From positions 1,042,857 to 1,106,856 of the forward strand of contig NW_004624854.1 in NCBI RefSeq assembly GCF_000247695.1: DNA of 64,000 bases. Reading direction: 5' to 3'. The notes beneath the pieces are model-generated. The model saw nothing but the letters and a program-made list of their open reading frames with translations. It was not told the origin of the DNA and did not search any database. Below, piece after piece: positions 21,892 through 33,862 of this stretch (within the stretch, counting starts at the first letter, position 1; the number at the start of each line of letters is the position of its first letter). This stretch comes from Heterocephalus glaber. Taxonomy: Eukaryota; Chordata; Mammalia; Rodentia; Bathyergidae. The translations under genes and the position numbers were made by a program.

Positions 21892-23345
21892 GTGAGTGTC
21901 CGCAGCACTGCTGCATTTGTGCCCACATTTGATCGTTTGCACAGTGTCAGCTGCACAGCTGCCTAAGTGGAAAGTGTCTCAGGAGGTCCTGGTGGAATCT
22001 GCCAGTGTTCACTATCAACTCGAGGCAAGATTGTGCCAAACATATAGAATAAGTCAGCGTTTCTTAAATTTTTCAGACCCAGAAACCCTTTTACGCTCTT
22101 AAAATTATTGAAGTGGGGCCAGGAATTTAGCTCAGTGGTTCTGCTGCCTGCCGCACAAGCGCAAGGACCCGAGTTTGATCCCTAGTACCAAAAAAAAAAA
22201 CTTTATTGAAGAACCTCAAAGGCTTTTCTTTATTTCCCATGTTAGAAATTAAAACGAAGAATTTTACAAATGTTTATTCAATAATAATAGAAATAAAACA
22301 TTGCATAGTAATATAAATAACTTATTTTTTAGAAATTTACATTTTATCCCCCCCCCCAAAGAAAAACAATCGTGAGAGAAGTGGAGTTTTGTTATACTTT
22401 TCCAAGTCTGTTTAATGTGTGGCTCAAAGGAGACAGGCAGGCTCCTTCCCACACCTGCCGTGTCACCCACCTGTTGTACGATGTTGTGTTGTCTGGAGTG
22501 AAGAACATTAAGAAAACCCACACTGATACCCAGTAGGACCAGGGACGACCTCATGGCGCCCTGAAGGAGCCGACGTCTCTGAGAGCCACTGGCATAGCGT
22601 GTGTTCTCGTGAGACAAGCAGACATTGCTGACAGCTGCATGAGAACCATTGTGTCCTGTTCAGAAAGAGCACAAGGCAGTTCATTTCCAAACCACAACTG
22701 TTACCGTGTGTCTTTTAAACTCACACCCAATTTGAATCATTATATACTACATGTGCTTCAGACTGTGATATATTATTGGTGAATTTTAATTTTGTATCAT
22801 TTATTTAGAAGGATACCACTACCAACTTCATTTTGTAGATACTGACAGAAAATGTGGATCTGTCCTTTTCCCTATATAATCCCTTCCATTACCAGATACA
22901 TATTTATAAGATAACTTTTTTGGTTGAGTGAACATTCTAGAATTTTCATTAAAAGAAAAGGTAAAATGATAAAGATTAAATACTTCACTTAATCTTTATC
23001 AAGGTGAAGCTCTGATGAGGCTATAGTGTGACATTTAATACTCTGTGTGCTTGTCTTGTTCTCCTTTTGCAAAATCACAAAAATTCACTCTGGCAATATT
23101 TTAAATGTGAAGAAGAAAATTATTTGAAAATACCACATGTATTTGATAACCATTTTAACAGTCATTTCTCATGTCTAGGATCAGGTTTGATTCTTGGATG
23201 AAATGTGGAATATTGAAATCAGAGTAGGTTTTGCAGAAAGAAGTGATTTGAGTCAGAGTAAGGATATAAGAAAATTAAGTTCAGAGATAGAAAATGGCCT
23301 ATCATATCAAATGACTATTTTTCCCCCCATTTTACTATCTTGCAG
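21892..23345 (+). other. Intron 8
   Basis: Contains one ID SINE (22114-22202) and a poly-C run near 22350. The rest is AT-rich without recognised features. The acceptor is ctatcttgcag. Confidence 0.65.
22114..22202 (+). mobile_element. ID-type SINE with target duplication
   Basis: Head tggggccaggaatttagctc, box B gagtttgatccctagtacc, A-tail. The 9-bp duplication ttattgaag lies at 22105-22113 and 22203-22211. Confidence 0.9.
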
Positions 23346-23526
23346 AGTGGCAAAAATAGTAGCTCCCAAAAAGATCAAACTGGCTGCTGCTGAGGGGGAG
23401 CTGAAGGTGGCCATGGATGGGCTCTGGAAGAAGCAGGCGGCCCTGCAGGCAGTTCAGGACAAGCTGGCCAGGCTGCAGGACACACTCGAGTTGAACAAGC
23501 AGAAGAAGGCTGACTTGGAAAACCAG
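23346..23526 (+). CDS. DNAH7: DNAH7 exon 9: start of coiled coil CC2 (residues 818-878)
   Basis: Encodes VAKIVAPKKIKLAAAEGELK, then LWKKQAALQAVQDKLARLQD and TLELNKQKKADLENQ, the descending stalk helix with clear heptads. The acceptor is cttgcag|AGTGG and the donor CAG|gtatgt. It is 181 nt, leaving in phase 0. Confidence 0.95.
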
Positions 23527-23789
23527 GTATGTGCCAAGGGAGACCAAATGTGTGCAGACCCGTGAGGGCTGGAGAGGCGGTCATGTCCCCCCAAGTGTGT
23601 GGGATGTCGTGTTCTAGGAGCAAACAGAGTGTCGACATTTTAAGTAGCTATATAAGTACCTACATTTGATATATAATATTCTCAGTTTTGCCTTGTGTTT
23701 GGATCACAAAACTCAAAATGCTTACTTCCTACTCCTTTACATTAAAAAAGAAAATGTAGTCTTTGCTTTTGTTGGAGTATGTAAATCTC

Positions 23790-23890
23790 TGCATCTTACA
23801 GTTAAGGAAATGGGGCACTGAAGCCCTGGTTGACACAGGTTGTACAACAGTTACCAGCAGAGCTGAGATTAGAACTCAATACCCGGAGTC
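23790..23890 (+). mobile_element. MIR SINE fragment
   Basis: 'Catcttacagttaaggaaat', 'ggggcactgaagccctggtt' and 'agagctgagattagaactca' match the order of the MIR core and 3' part. Confidence 0.7.
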
Positions 23891-23937
23891 ACATGATGTC
23901 TACCAGAAATGTTAAGACTAAGATCATCGCTCTAACT

Positions 23938-24045
23938 CAGTGATGGCGAACCTCTTAGAGTGTTCAGTGATAGCGAACCTCTTAGAGTGTTCAGTGATAA
24001 CAAACAGCCCACTGCGGCACGCCTGCCATAGGTTCGCCTCCATTG
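23938..24045. mobile_element. hAT-type miniature DNA transposon (108 bp)
   Basis: The left end CAGTGATGGCGAACCT and the inverted right end (CAATGGAGGCGAACCT as reverse complement) match at 13 of 16 bases. The flanks CTCTAACT (23930-23937) and CTCTGACT (24046-24053) form an 8-bp target duplication with one mismatch, the length typical of hAT elements. The left end is repeated: a second copy starts at 23965 and a partial third at 23992. There is no transposase inside, so it is non-autonomous. Confidence 0.75.
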
Positions 24046-25409
24046 CTCTGACTCTTGGTCATGCCATGTATACAGGTGAACTGCTAATGCCTGATTATGT
24101 TCTGGAAAACAAGCATCAAAATATTTCTTAGCTGTAAACATTTATGAGTGCTGATGTAAGGCAATACTCTTTTTTATCTTTGAACTGATTTCCTTATTTG
24201 AAAACTGACAATGATAACACAATTTCAAACTCCTCAGAGTTACTGTTAGAAGCACTGCTCTAACGCCAGATGCTGCTCTTCATTCTCAGGACAGTCTTCT
24301 GAGGGAGGCAGCCCTGTGGGCCCTGCTGAAGAAACTAAAGGCTCAGTATCTTGTGCGCGGTCAGCTCAGCCTCTAGACATTAAGTCTGAGACCCCTCTCC
24401 ACAGAACCAGGGTGCCTGTTTCTAAAGGACAAGTAGGAGACATTGTCCTAGTCCATTACTGGGCGTGATTGCTGAGTGACCTGCTTTAGTCTCAATAATA
24501 TAACCAAAAGATGGGGATACAGTTGCTCATCATAAACATTTTTCAATTATTTATATGTTTAAATTTTTATAACTTTGTTTATACTAAAATGTTGGAAGAT
24601 TTTGATTTGTTTATAATAAAATGTTGAAGATTATGAAGTGAACACACACGTGTGTTTATATCAGTTATCAGCTTTTGGAGGAAAAGTTTCAGCTAAGATA
24701 CATTTGCTTAGTAATTTCAAATGACCACTTTCCATAGTCAAGGCCTAATTCAGCTAACTGTAAGCATTACTGAAAAAATAAATGGAAGAGGGCAAATAAC
24801 TAGGAAGGCAAAATATACATTTGAAGGGAGAAGTTTAAATAGAAAAGGTTTAAAATTGGAAGTATCAAAGATATTACTCATCATATGCCTTTTGCTTTTC
24901 TCAAACCTATCTTTATATAAACTGACATTTTATAACAACCTAAAAGCATTTATTTAACATAAATTTGAATAGTATTAGGAAAAAGCATAAGACAAATTCT
25001 TACTCCATAAATAAACTAAATATCTCTACTTTTATTGATTATTGAATTTCCCATTCCATGTAAATTATTTGTATTCTGAACCACAAGATAAATGTTATTT
25101 GTCTTCTTTTAAGAAAAATGATGCTAAGTCACCTAAAAATTAAATCAAAGTAATTCAGGTATCCAACCAGAATATTTTGAGTGCCACCCCCATCTTATCA
25201 CATTGCTTAATTACATATGAGCAGGTTTGGCTGATGGTTTTGTGCACAAAATATACTTCTCTGTATTGCTTGATGTACTCATTTAAGCTTAATTGCAAGT
25301 ATCTGAGTAGGTTAACACCATTTAACAGCTTGAAGACTGCATTGTACAAACATGAATCATTAAAACTTTAAACATTTAACCTTTAAAATCATCATCAAAA
25401 CCAATCACA

Positions 25410-25560
25410 GCTGTAGGCAGGAGATGGAGGACAGGGAGGGAGAGAGGGGAAGGGAATGTAGAAAGAATTAAGATGTGTTATGCACATGTACCAGCTCCTC
25501 ATGATGAATGAAATCATGGTGTAGTGCAAACAAGGGCTAATTATAATAAAGAAATTAAAA
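25410..25560 (+). mobile_element. LINE-like 3' end: polypurine stretch plus A-rich tail
   Basis: Purine-rich 25415-25455, then 'agaattaagatgtgttatgc', 'gatgaatgaaatcatggtgt' and 'taataaagaaattaaaa'. Same family as 7770-8040, 10490-10678 and 40548-40676. Confidence 0.55.
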
Positions 25561-25601
25561 ATAAAATATTTGAAATACAGTGCATCTAGATTTTTGTCAG
25601 C

Positions 25602-25668
25602 AATACTGAGCATCAAACCAGGGCCTCGGGGATGCTAGGCAAGTGCTGTACCACTGAGCTACACTCTG
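25602..25668 (-). mobile_element. ID-like SINE fragment
   Basis: 'Actgagcatcaaaccagggc' followed by 'accactgagctacactctg' is the reversed tRNA-like region of ID sequences, of the older type seen at 35851-35922. Confidence 0.65.
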
Positions 25669-27117
25669 ATGATTTTCAGTGGAGGGAAAAGATCTCTATT
25701 TGCAGGACCATGTTTTTTATTACTTACCTTTCAGAGTTTTGTACTATAGGCCATTTCCTTAGAGTTATTCTCTGTATTTTATGATAAATATACATGATGG
25801 ATTTCATGAGTTATATTAAAGTACATAATCTAACTTTGAAAAATTATAAAATACCATGGGCTTTCCCATATCATAGTGAGATAAAGTTACATTTTTCTTT
25901 TAATTTTTAAAAAATTCCAGCTAAGTGTCTAATCTGGGTCAAAAAGAAACAAATAAATGAGCATGAAAATGATCAGAAACTGCTACTGGTTTCTGCTCAT
26001 AAACAGTATTTATCAAGCTTACCTTTAAACTTTTTCCCTCCAAGTTAACACTAAATACAGGAAACCCTAGAAATCATAAACAAAGACTGAAACAAAGTTC
26101 CCCTTCTTGCTAAAATATTCAGCTAACTGTAATAGATTTAACTTGTAAATACTAATATACTTTACATCCATTTCTCTTATTCTATATGAAATCTCAATAA
26201 TCATTTTCTCAATGTGGGTATGGGAAATTTGTTCTCTCAAATTGAAGGGTTTTGCCCAATAAAAAGGATTTAAAGAGCTCTAGGTACAGAAATGTGTTCT
26301 CAAAATGACAGTTGTACTACATTCTAGTCTACTTCAGTTATTTCCATATGGAAATGTCAAGAAAATCAGTTTATCACAATCATAAAACCTATGCAATCAA
26401 CACTGAAAAATCAGAACCTATACAGTGATTGCAAATGTATACTACTTCAAAATAACGTGCACCCCTCTGAAAAATTCAATTAACAGAAAATGTAAATAAA
26501 TTAGTTGAGCTCAAGTTTAATCCCTAAAGAATACTTAAACTTCCTTTGTTTCTTTATACTTTTTTAATGAAATAAATAATCCAGTCTAAATGACTTGATT
26601 ATCATTATTTTCTATAAAATTCATGTACAACTGTAAAGTCCATGTGCAAGGTCACAGATTGATGTAGGATGCATCCTATTATTAGTCTACAACTAGTTTT
26701 CCACACGCATTAGTAGAAACAGAGCCATAGCGCTGGTCACAATTAGAATGCTCATGTGTGTTCAGGGAAACTATACAGAAAATACTTTAAAATATTAAAA
26801 GTTAGATTTCTATTTTTCCTTGCTGACTTATTTTTGGAGTAAAAACAGATTAGCTGATTTGTAATCAAAAACACCTAATGCCAAATGATTATCTGGTATA
26901 CTAATACAGAGGAGGAAATAGTACAGTAATGTATAATGGTATCTTAAGTGAGTTAAAGGCATCTTGCAATAACTTTACGTTGAAACTGAGCTCCACAAAT
27001 TTCAAAAAACAGAAGAAATTCCAGGCACACATTTGTAAGTATCTCTGAAGGTGAGTTCTTGCAGAATGTGGGGCTTGTGCTGCCCGTGGGTTGACGCAGC
27101 TGACTCTTGTTTTTGAG

Positions 27118-27303
27118 GTTGACTTGTGCAGCAAGAAGCTGGAGCGTGCGGAGCAGCTGATCGGAGGCCTGGGCGGAGAGAAGACCCGGTGGAGCCACTC
27201 CGCCCTGGAGCTGGGGCAGCTCTACGTCAACCTGACTGGTGACATCCTCATCTCCTCGGGGGTGGTGGCCTATCTGGGCGCCTTCACATCCAACTACAGA
27301 CAG
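27118..27303 (+). CDS. DNAH7: DNAH7 exon 10: end of CC2 and start of AAA5 (residues 879-940)
   Basis: Encodes VDLCSKKLERAEQLIGGLG, the stalk base with the family motif GLGGEKTRW, then LTGDILISSGVVAYLGAFTS, the AAA5 P-loop region. The acceptor is tttttgag|GTT; a CAG 18 nt upstream would also be in frame. The donor is CAG|gtgagg. It is 186 nt, phase 0 at both ends. Confidence 0.95.
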
Positions 27304-27899
27304 GTGAGGGGTCCACAGGCTGCCGGGGCTCCTCTCACCACGGTCAGCAAGAGCTTCAGGCCTTCCGGTTAGGTTGGTTGGTTGGGTTTTCCTGGTAAGT
27401 ACAAGAGCAGCAGAATATATTTAAGGGTTCCTGGTTGTGTGTTTTAGTTATCCCATCCGTTAGCTCGGTGGCTGCTGGAAGATGCTGTGTGAAATAGTCT
27501 TCTGAACTCTGGCGTTTTAGAAACAAAAAAAGATATAGTGTGAAATGCAGTGTGAAAGCAGAGACCCTAGGAATACACTTCGGTTTCTGAACAAATGCAA
27601 AGGCACTGGGAGTGCGTGTGGAGCTTTGTTGGCTGCTCCATGAGCCTGGATAGTAAGATATTTCAGGAGCACCTCAGCTGACTGTGCAGGGAGGGAGATG
27701 CGCAGCTGCTGGAGACTCTGTGAAGTGGATTCTGAGAAATCCTCACTGAGCATCCCACCCTTGTGTGGATTCTGGCTCTTGGGCCCTGCCCTTCACCCCA
27801 GAAGTTGTCCCCATCTTCCTGCTGCTGTTGCTCTCTCCCCACAGACCCAGCCCGCTCTGCAGCTCTGGGAGGAAACACTGAACTGGAAACACTGAACTC

Positions 27900-27996
27900 C
27901 TCCCTGAGGAGGGAGAAGGCAGAGGGGGCAGAGGAGAAGGAGGGAGAGGGGAAGAGAGGAGGAAGACGAGGAGGAGAAAAGGAAGAAAGAGGAATT
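27900..27996. repeat. GA-rich low-complexity tract
   Basis: A nearly pure purine run of GAGG/GGAAGA units on the + strand. Confidence 0.85.
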
Positions 27997-28379
27997 GGGT
28001 GTATTTGGCAATACCGTCTGGCATCAAGCAAGCTGAGGAAACAATGCAAACTCACCTTGACAGGCTTTGCCATGATTTGCCTGTACCTGGTGTTGGTTGA
28101 ATTTGACTTAATTTCAGGACTTTCCCCAAGGAGCGTAGATTCTTGGTGCCTCTGTTTTGGCTTTTTGTTCTTTTTTTGGTTTTTTGACCAAACTAGTTTA
28201 GAATCCTCACATAGACAGTGGTTGTGTCCTTCAAGTCTGGTGACCCCTGACCCGAGGCCTTCACAACCTGCCCAGGGACAGGGATGTGGAATCAGTGTCC
28301 CTACTCAGTGCTTAGCATCTAAATGTAGAAGTGTTTATTCGCTGATGGATTCATTTCCTTGACAACTTCAGGAACGAAG

Positions 28380-28455
28380 GCTTCTAAAGTTTAATAGGTT
28401 TGCTCAGGGCCACCCAGCTGGTTAACTGCGAAGCAGAACAAGTCTGCAGTCTCCC
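28380..28455 (+). mobile_element. MIR SINE fragment (tentative)
   Basis: 'Ttgctcagggccacccagct' followed by 'ggttaactgcgaagcagaac' resembles the MIR segment 'gcccaaggtcacacagctag'. Confidence 0.5.
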
Positions 28456-29843
28456 GGATCGGATCTCTCCTCAGCCCTCTCCTGTCTCCTCCCGTGGACT
28501 TGAGCAGTGGGAAGAGCAGCTGCCGCTTTGCCTCCTCTGCTGGCTCAGGGCTGTCCCTGGATGTCTCCTGGTCCCGCTTAGCACCCCAGCACCCTCCCCT
28601 TGCTCCCCTCCTCCCCTGTGACAGATTCCCTCCGAGGGGCTGCACCCTGCTGGCAGAATGGGGCTGCCAGTCAGAGCATCCCCTAAATGCTTCCAGGAGG
28701 CCTTGAGCTCGAGAACGGAGACCTTAGAGATTCCTGACAGAGGCAAAGCCACCATGCAGCGGTCACAAGACACAGCCAAAGCTCAGAGGTCCTCCCGGGG
28801 GCTCCCCATCTTCGGCCTAACTCCTCATTCCGCCTCCCCTTGTCTCCAGAGGCCGGAAGGGGTCTTATTCCCCTACCTCCCTGTCTCCACCTGGGCCTTC
28901 GCTTTTCTCTGAGTCTCTGATGCCTGTGAATTCTCTCTTGAGTCCTGCTCTGTCATCTCCCCACTTTCTCTCTCTCTATCCCAGGTTGTGGGAGTGGATG
29001 TTTTGCCTCCCTCAGTGCATCCCATTCACTTCTCAGTGGGATGTCCTGCTGGCCTCTGCCCTGGCCTGGCATCTCCTGCTTCCTGGGCCTCCACTTCTCA
29101 GTCCACTGCCAGGAAACCCAGCCCAAGGTAGAGGCCTCACCACACATTAGCCTCCTCCAACCAGAAAGGCTCCCAAGTCCTTGGACAGCTGGACCCGCTC
29201 CCCAGGCTTCAGTCTTAGTAGTGGTCAGTTATTACTCAGCCCATTTCTAGAGTTTCCAGTACTTTCCATAAAGTACACACTGGAAAACTCCAGTTCTCTC
29301 AAGTTAGCTAGGCCCATAGTTCTTCAACTGCAGTGGCCATGCCAGTCCCCACACAAAATCCCACAGGCTCTCTGTGTCCATCAACAGAGGACAGGTAAAG
29401 AAGATGTGGTATTTATACAGAAATAAGTGCTTTCTGCATCCTCCACTGTTCAAGATGGCTCTACTTCTATATCAAACTATGGTAGCAATTTCTGCCGGAT
29501 GTTTGTAACTTAAAGAAGCTATGTAGAAAAACACAGTGGTTTCCATCCACTTTGTAAGATGAAGCTTTAGAATAATAATTGAGTTATTTTTTCAGATACA
29601 CAATGCTGATTTGACTATGTGATCAATCTAGACTTTATCTCAGGAGAATATTGTTCATTTGAGTACATAGCTGACCTTCTCAGCTATAATATTACGTGAA
29701 GAAAACCTGCTGCACAAGTCATTTTGAGGTAGAGCTTCATGATGGTTTGTTTTTTCTCAGTGAACCAAGTGCTGCTGAGTTTACAGAGTTTTCCTTTTGT
29801 GACCTCCTGTTCATTGCTGTCTGTTTCTTTGAATGTTTTAAAG

Positions 29844-30007
29844 AACCAAACCAAGGAGTGGACAAAGTTGTGCAAAGAACGAGACATACCCTGCTCTGAC
29901 GAATACTCCCTGATGAGCACGTTGGGCGACACCGTGACCATCCGCACTTGGAACATTGCCGGGCTCCCCTCTGACTCGTTCTCCATCGACAACGGGATCA
30001 TCATCAT
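29844..30007 (+). CDS. DNAH7: DNAH7 exon 11: AAA5 (residues 941-995)
   Basis: Encodes NQTKEWTKLCKERDIPCSDE and TIRTWNIAGLPSDSFSIDNG to IIIM, the conserved AAA5 block (W..AGLP.D..S..NG). The acceptor is ttttaaag|AAC and the donor ATCAT|gtaagg. It is 164 nt, leaving in phase 2. AT joins G of exon 12 to give Met. Confidence 0.95.
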
Positions 30008-31866
30008 GTAAGGCAAACCCTGCTCACCCGGCATCGCTATAACTGATCAGTGGATCTATGCATCTGCAAGCTTTCCCATCATTCTAGGTGGTAAATGTTA
30101 CTGTATTGAAAAAAAATAGCTAGCTAAATTAAATATCAATATCTGCATCCTTTTATCGATATTAAAATAGTTGAATATTGGAGACCGTGGTAAGCAAACA
30201 AAATGAAATGGCTTTTGCTTAATTTTTAACTGATTTTTAGAAAATAGAGAAAAATGTTGCCATAAACACATGAAGTCTAAATTTTCACTCCCAGAAAATG
30301 TGGGGTTTTGTTGTTATTGGTGAAGGGAATGTGTGGCAGAGGGCTGGCGGCAGTGATTGCATCATTCCGAATCTGTCCCCTCCCTGGTGGGGACCACTTT
30401 AACTCTCCAGAATGTTTCCCTTCCTTGACTCTCCTGGGGAGAAGGTGAATCCCGCGGAGACCGGGTGGGCATAGCCCTGGTGCCTGTCCAGCCCTACCTC
30501 CTCCTCCGAATCACACATCCTGGAGACTGGGTGTGTGACAGTCACCACTTGTGTTATTTCCAAGTTCCAGGCCCGTTGGAAACAGCACAAGTATTTCTGT
30601 TGTCTCCAGTGAATACTGAGTTCTGTGTCACACAGGTGTTTTGCTTAGTTGTTAGTTTACTACTGACAGAGTAACTGATGGTGCTCAGTTTAAAGTAAGA
30701 GCAGTTAAGGAGTAGAAGTCAAATCGTAAACTACACACAATGGCTACTCATAATCTTTTGTGTTTAGTATTTATGAAAAGTATGCCATAAATTAAAACTG
30801 GTGAACACATTTCTCTTATTACTGCTCAATATATTATCCTGATATGTGAATTTCTTTAGCATTTATTTGCTGAATTGTTCTACAAGGATTTGAGGTATTG
30901 TGCGATTTGATTAAAATGTGAAACAGGAAAAAATTCGATGAGACCACCTAGCGGAAAGTTAAAGGAATCACTTACTCATAGATTTCCCTAGTTTGGCCCT
31001 GATGGTGTTCAAAGCTTTCTTGTAACTAAGACAGAAAAGAAAAACTATGCCACATAGTTCTTTTTTCAGGAACTAATCTTGAATTATTTTAGACAAAACA
31101 TTAAAAGGGTTTTCTTTGGGAGACTAAACTGAAGTACTAGGCCCTCTGATATTATAATATAAATTAATCCAGAGAAATTGGAGATTGTAAATGAATGTTA
31201 AATAGTGCGCTAGCAAGGCCTTACTTCTGTGGTAGGAGCTAGTTCATCGTTGAATTGCTTGATGAGTCTGCTTCATGTTTCCTGTTAGTGTTCCTTTGAG
31301 ACTGACAGATATGGGAAATTTCTGAAATTTTAGAACGCTAGTTTTTCTTTTCACTTTGTGGACCAATCAACTTGAGTGTGAAGAATAACAATTTGTTTAA
31401 ACTGTTTTTGTTGTTGCTGCTGGTGTTTTCCTCTGAGGAAAGAAGCTCTTCCCAAGCCCTTGTGAGCCTAGCTGGTTGCGTCCTGCAGAGCGATGTTACC
31501 CCTGCATGGTGGGGACTCACAATTTCCATGCCTTACTGCCCCAAGCAGGTGTCTGTGGCCACTATGCCCATCTGAGGACAGATGACACCTTATGTGCTAG
31601 CAAATAAATGTACCTTCTCTTTGGGGTCTAGGTACATTTTATAATAATAAAATTGTTGATGACTATCATTCCAATTTAAAAAATTTCAAAATTCAAGTCA
31701 TTTCATGATTATTACTGAAGACATCACGCACATATTTGGGGAATAAGGGAGGTAACAAACAGTGTTAATGAATCATAGACTCTCCATCTTTGCTATTTGT
31801 TTATAAAAATGTTTAAATACTTTACTAAGAAGAAAATACTAGTATTATTCATTCTTGGCTTCTATA

Positions 31867-32355
31867 TTAGTTACTTTTTCATTGCTGGGACAAAATACCC
31901 AATGCCTACAAGTTAAAGGAGGACAGGTTTATTGTAGCTCACAGTATGTAGAGGTTTAGTCCATAGTAGGCTGGCTCCAAGCAGGGTCGCATGGAAGAGG
32001 GTCATTGCAGAGGAGAAACAGCTCATGGCATGGCAGGCAGGAGTGAGAGTGTGATCAAGGGAAGAGGAGGGCTATTTATATAATCTCCAGGCCATGCCCA
32101 CAGTGACCCACCTCTTCCTACCAGGCTTTACCTCCCAACATCACTCCCCGCTTGAAATCTTGGCTGAGAATGATTGGAGTCAATAAATCTGAGCTGTTTT
32201 GCTGAAAAAAAAAACAAAAACAAAAAACATCACTCCCAGCTATAAAACATCAGTGAACTAATCCAAAATCACATACCCTTGGTCCAGTCACCTCCTGGAA
32301 GTCCCACCTAGGAGTGCATGAGGCTCTGGCGGACATCTAGATGTAGACTGTGACA
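31867..32355 (-). mobile_element. MaLR-type LTR with nested insertion
   Basis: Same family and orientation as the copies at 2650-3152 and 54028-54405: 'tcattgctgggacaaaatac' near one end and 'ggcggacatctagatgtaga' at the other. A 77-bp A-tailed insertion interrupts it (32149-32225). Confidence 0.65.
32149..32225 (+). pseudogene. Short 5'-truncated processed retrocopy (source gene unknown)
   Basis: A 56-bp body with AATAAA at 32182-32187, followed 17 bases later by an A-rich tail (32205-32225). The 12-bp duplication aacatcactccc flanks it (32137-32148; 32226-32237). This is the structure of an mRNA 3' end retroposed by L1 machinery. The body (cgcttgaaatcttggctgag...) has no coding content, and I do not recognise the parent transcript. 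Confidence 0.75.
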
Positions 32356-33515
32356 GCTGCTTTAGTCATTGTGTTTTGGTCATCTTGTACTGAAAGGTTG
32401 GAGTAGGTCGAGAGGGATCATGTGGAAGTATCTGGTAAGTCTCTTCCAGTCCTCATTCCCCAGTGCCCCCTACCTGATAAGGAGAGGACCCAAGACCCAG
32501 TGCTCACCTAGGACCTGAGCTGGGACTCAGGACTCTTTGCAGATTTCCTTAGCTGAGTAGAGCATTGACTAAGTAGGAAAGCTGGGAGAATCTATAATAT
32601 CTGGGCAAGTCAAAACATAATTAACTTTTGGGGCCACTGACACCAAAAAGTCATTGGTTAATTAGAATTGAAGTGTTTGTAAAACATTAAATGTAGTTGG
32701 ATTGTATCTGAACATTTCTCTGGTAAAAATTAGGATGCTTGGTAAGTGGATCAGACCTCTACCTGATATAACCCTGCTTTTAAAGAAAAGTTTTCATTTC
32801 ACAGGAGAGAGGCATGTTAGTTTTATGTCCGTAGCTATAATGTTGGAGGGCAACACCCACCTTCTCTTGCCTGCTTTTTTGTATTTGTGTGGGTGTAAAG
32901 AAGAAAACAGCAAAACTCTCTGAAGGGCACTAGTGGTGTGAATTCAAATTCTCTGCCCTTCTGTGTAGATCTCTGCTATGATCCGGTATTGTCGCTGTAG
33001 AAGTCTACACTTTTCAGAACCCCTGAGAGTGCCACCTAACAATCCTCTCTGGACTATTACAAGATGATAAAGACTGTAAGAAGCAGGAACACCGAGTCCT
33101 GTGGAATTTAGTTTCCATTTGGGAGCCACTGATTTTAAAGCTTTTGTGGATTCAAGTATTTGTGTTTGATGAAAGAAAAAAGATTGTATGGAGAAAAAGG
33201 GTTTTCTTGTCAAAAATAATGAGAAGTAATAATGGAGAAGTAGTGAGCCAGCAAATAGAGAGCTTGTTCATTGTGAGTTCAGAATTTATTTTCACTTAAA
33301 GAGTGAAGTTATTTAAAAGAGTACTTGTTACTTATAGCTTTCCACAATGATTGTTGTTGTATATTGTTCTAAAAATTAGTGTTGTCTTTTGGATATCTCC
33401 TTTGGAATTTTATTAATCTAATATGTTATTTTATGGAAACCTAGTTTTTAAAAAACAAATATTATAAGCTGAAGTCAAACATTGTCTTGTCTTTGCATCA
33501 AAAAACTGTTACATT

Positions 33516-33628
33516 GCTGGGCGTGGTGGCGCACACCTGTAATCCCAGCTGAGGCAGGAGAATCGCTGTGAGTTCAAAGCCAGCCTAAAGTACAAAGCGA
33601 GACCCTGTCTCAGAAAACCAAAAAAATT
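33516..33628 (+). mobile_element. B1 SINE
   Basis: 'Gctgggcgtggtggcgcaca', 'cctgtaatcccagctgaggc' and 'gagaccctgtctcagaaaac' are near-consensus B1. A short flank similarity (tgttaca) lies on both sides. Confidence 0.9.
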
Positions 33629-33670
33629 TGTTACACTGAGAAAATAAGTTTGGTGAAAATAAGCTTGATA

Positions 33671-33862
33671 GCTGGGTGTGGTAACACATGCCTGTAATAC
33701 CACTGAGGAGGCTGAGGCAGGAGGATTAAAAGTTCAAGCCTAGCCCGAGCAATTTCTGGAGAGGCTGTCTCAAAATTTAAAATAAATAAATAAAAAGGGC
33801 TGGGAATGCTGGGGGTGTAGCTCAGTGTGAAGGCCCTGGGTAATCCCAGTAACATAAAGGAA
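33671..33862 (+). mobile_element. Dimeric B1+ID SINE (MEN / B1-dID type)
   Basis: B1 half 'gctgggtgtggtaacacatg' to 'gaggctgtctcaaaatttaa', then A-rich linker, then ID half 'gctgggggtgtagctcagtg' to 'cctgggtaatcccagtaac'. Same architecture as 9401-9596. Confidence 0.75.

Larger units (their letters stand above)
23527..27117 (+). other. Intron 9
   Basis: Holds a MIR fragment (23790-23890), a hAT miniature element (23938-24045), a LINE-like tail (25410-25560) and an ID-like SINE (25602-25668). The remaining sequence, especially 25700-27000, is AT-rich and featureless to me. The acceptor is the uncommon tttttgag. Confidence 0.6.
27304..29843 (+). other. Intron 10
   Basis: 2.5 kb of fairly GC-rich sequence with a GA-rich low-complexity stretch (27900-27996), a MIR fragment (28380-28455) and a scrap of L1 near 29370-29430. 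Long open frames here (for example 27763-28362) come from the purine/pyrimidine bias and show no domain. The acceptor is gttttaaag. Confidence 0.55.

Noticed and set aside
27763..28362. A 199-codon open frame on the + strand in intron 10
   Set aside because: It runs through GA-rich low-complexity sequence, has no recognised domain or conserved motif, and several frames on both strands are open there because of base bias.
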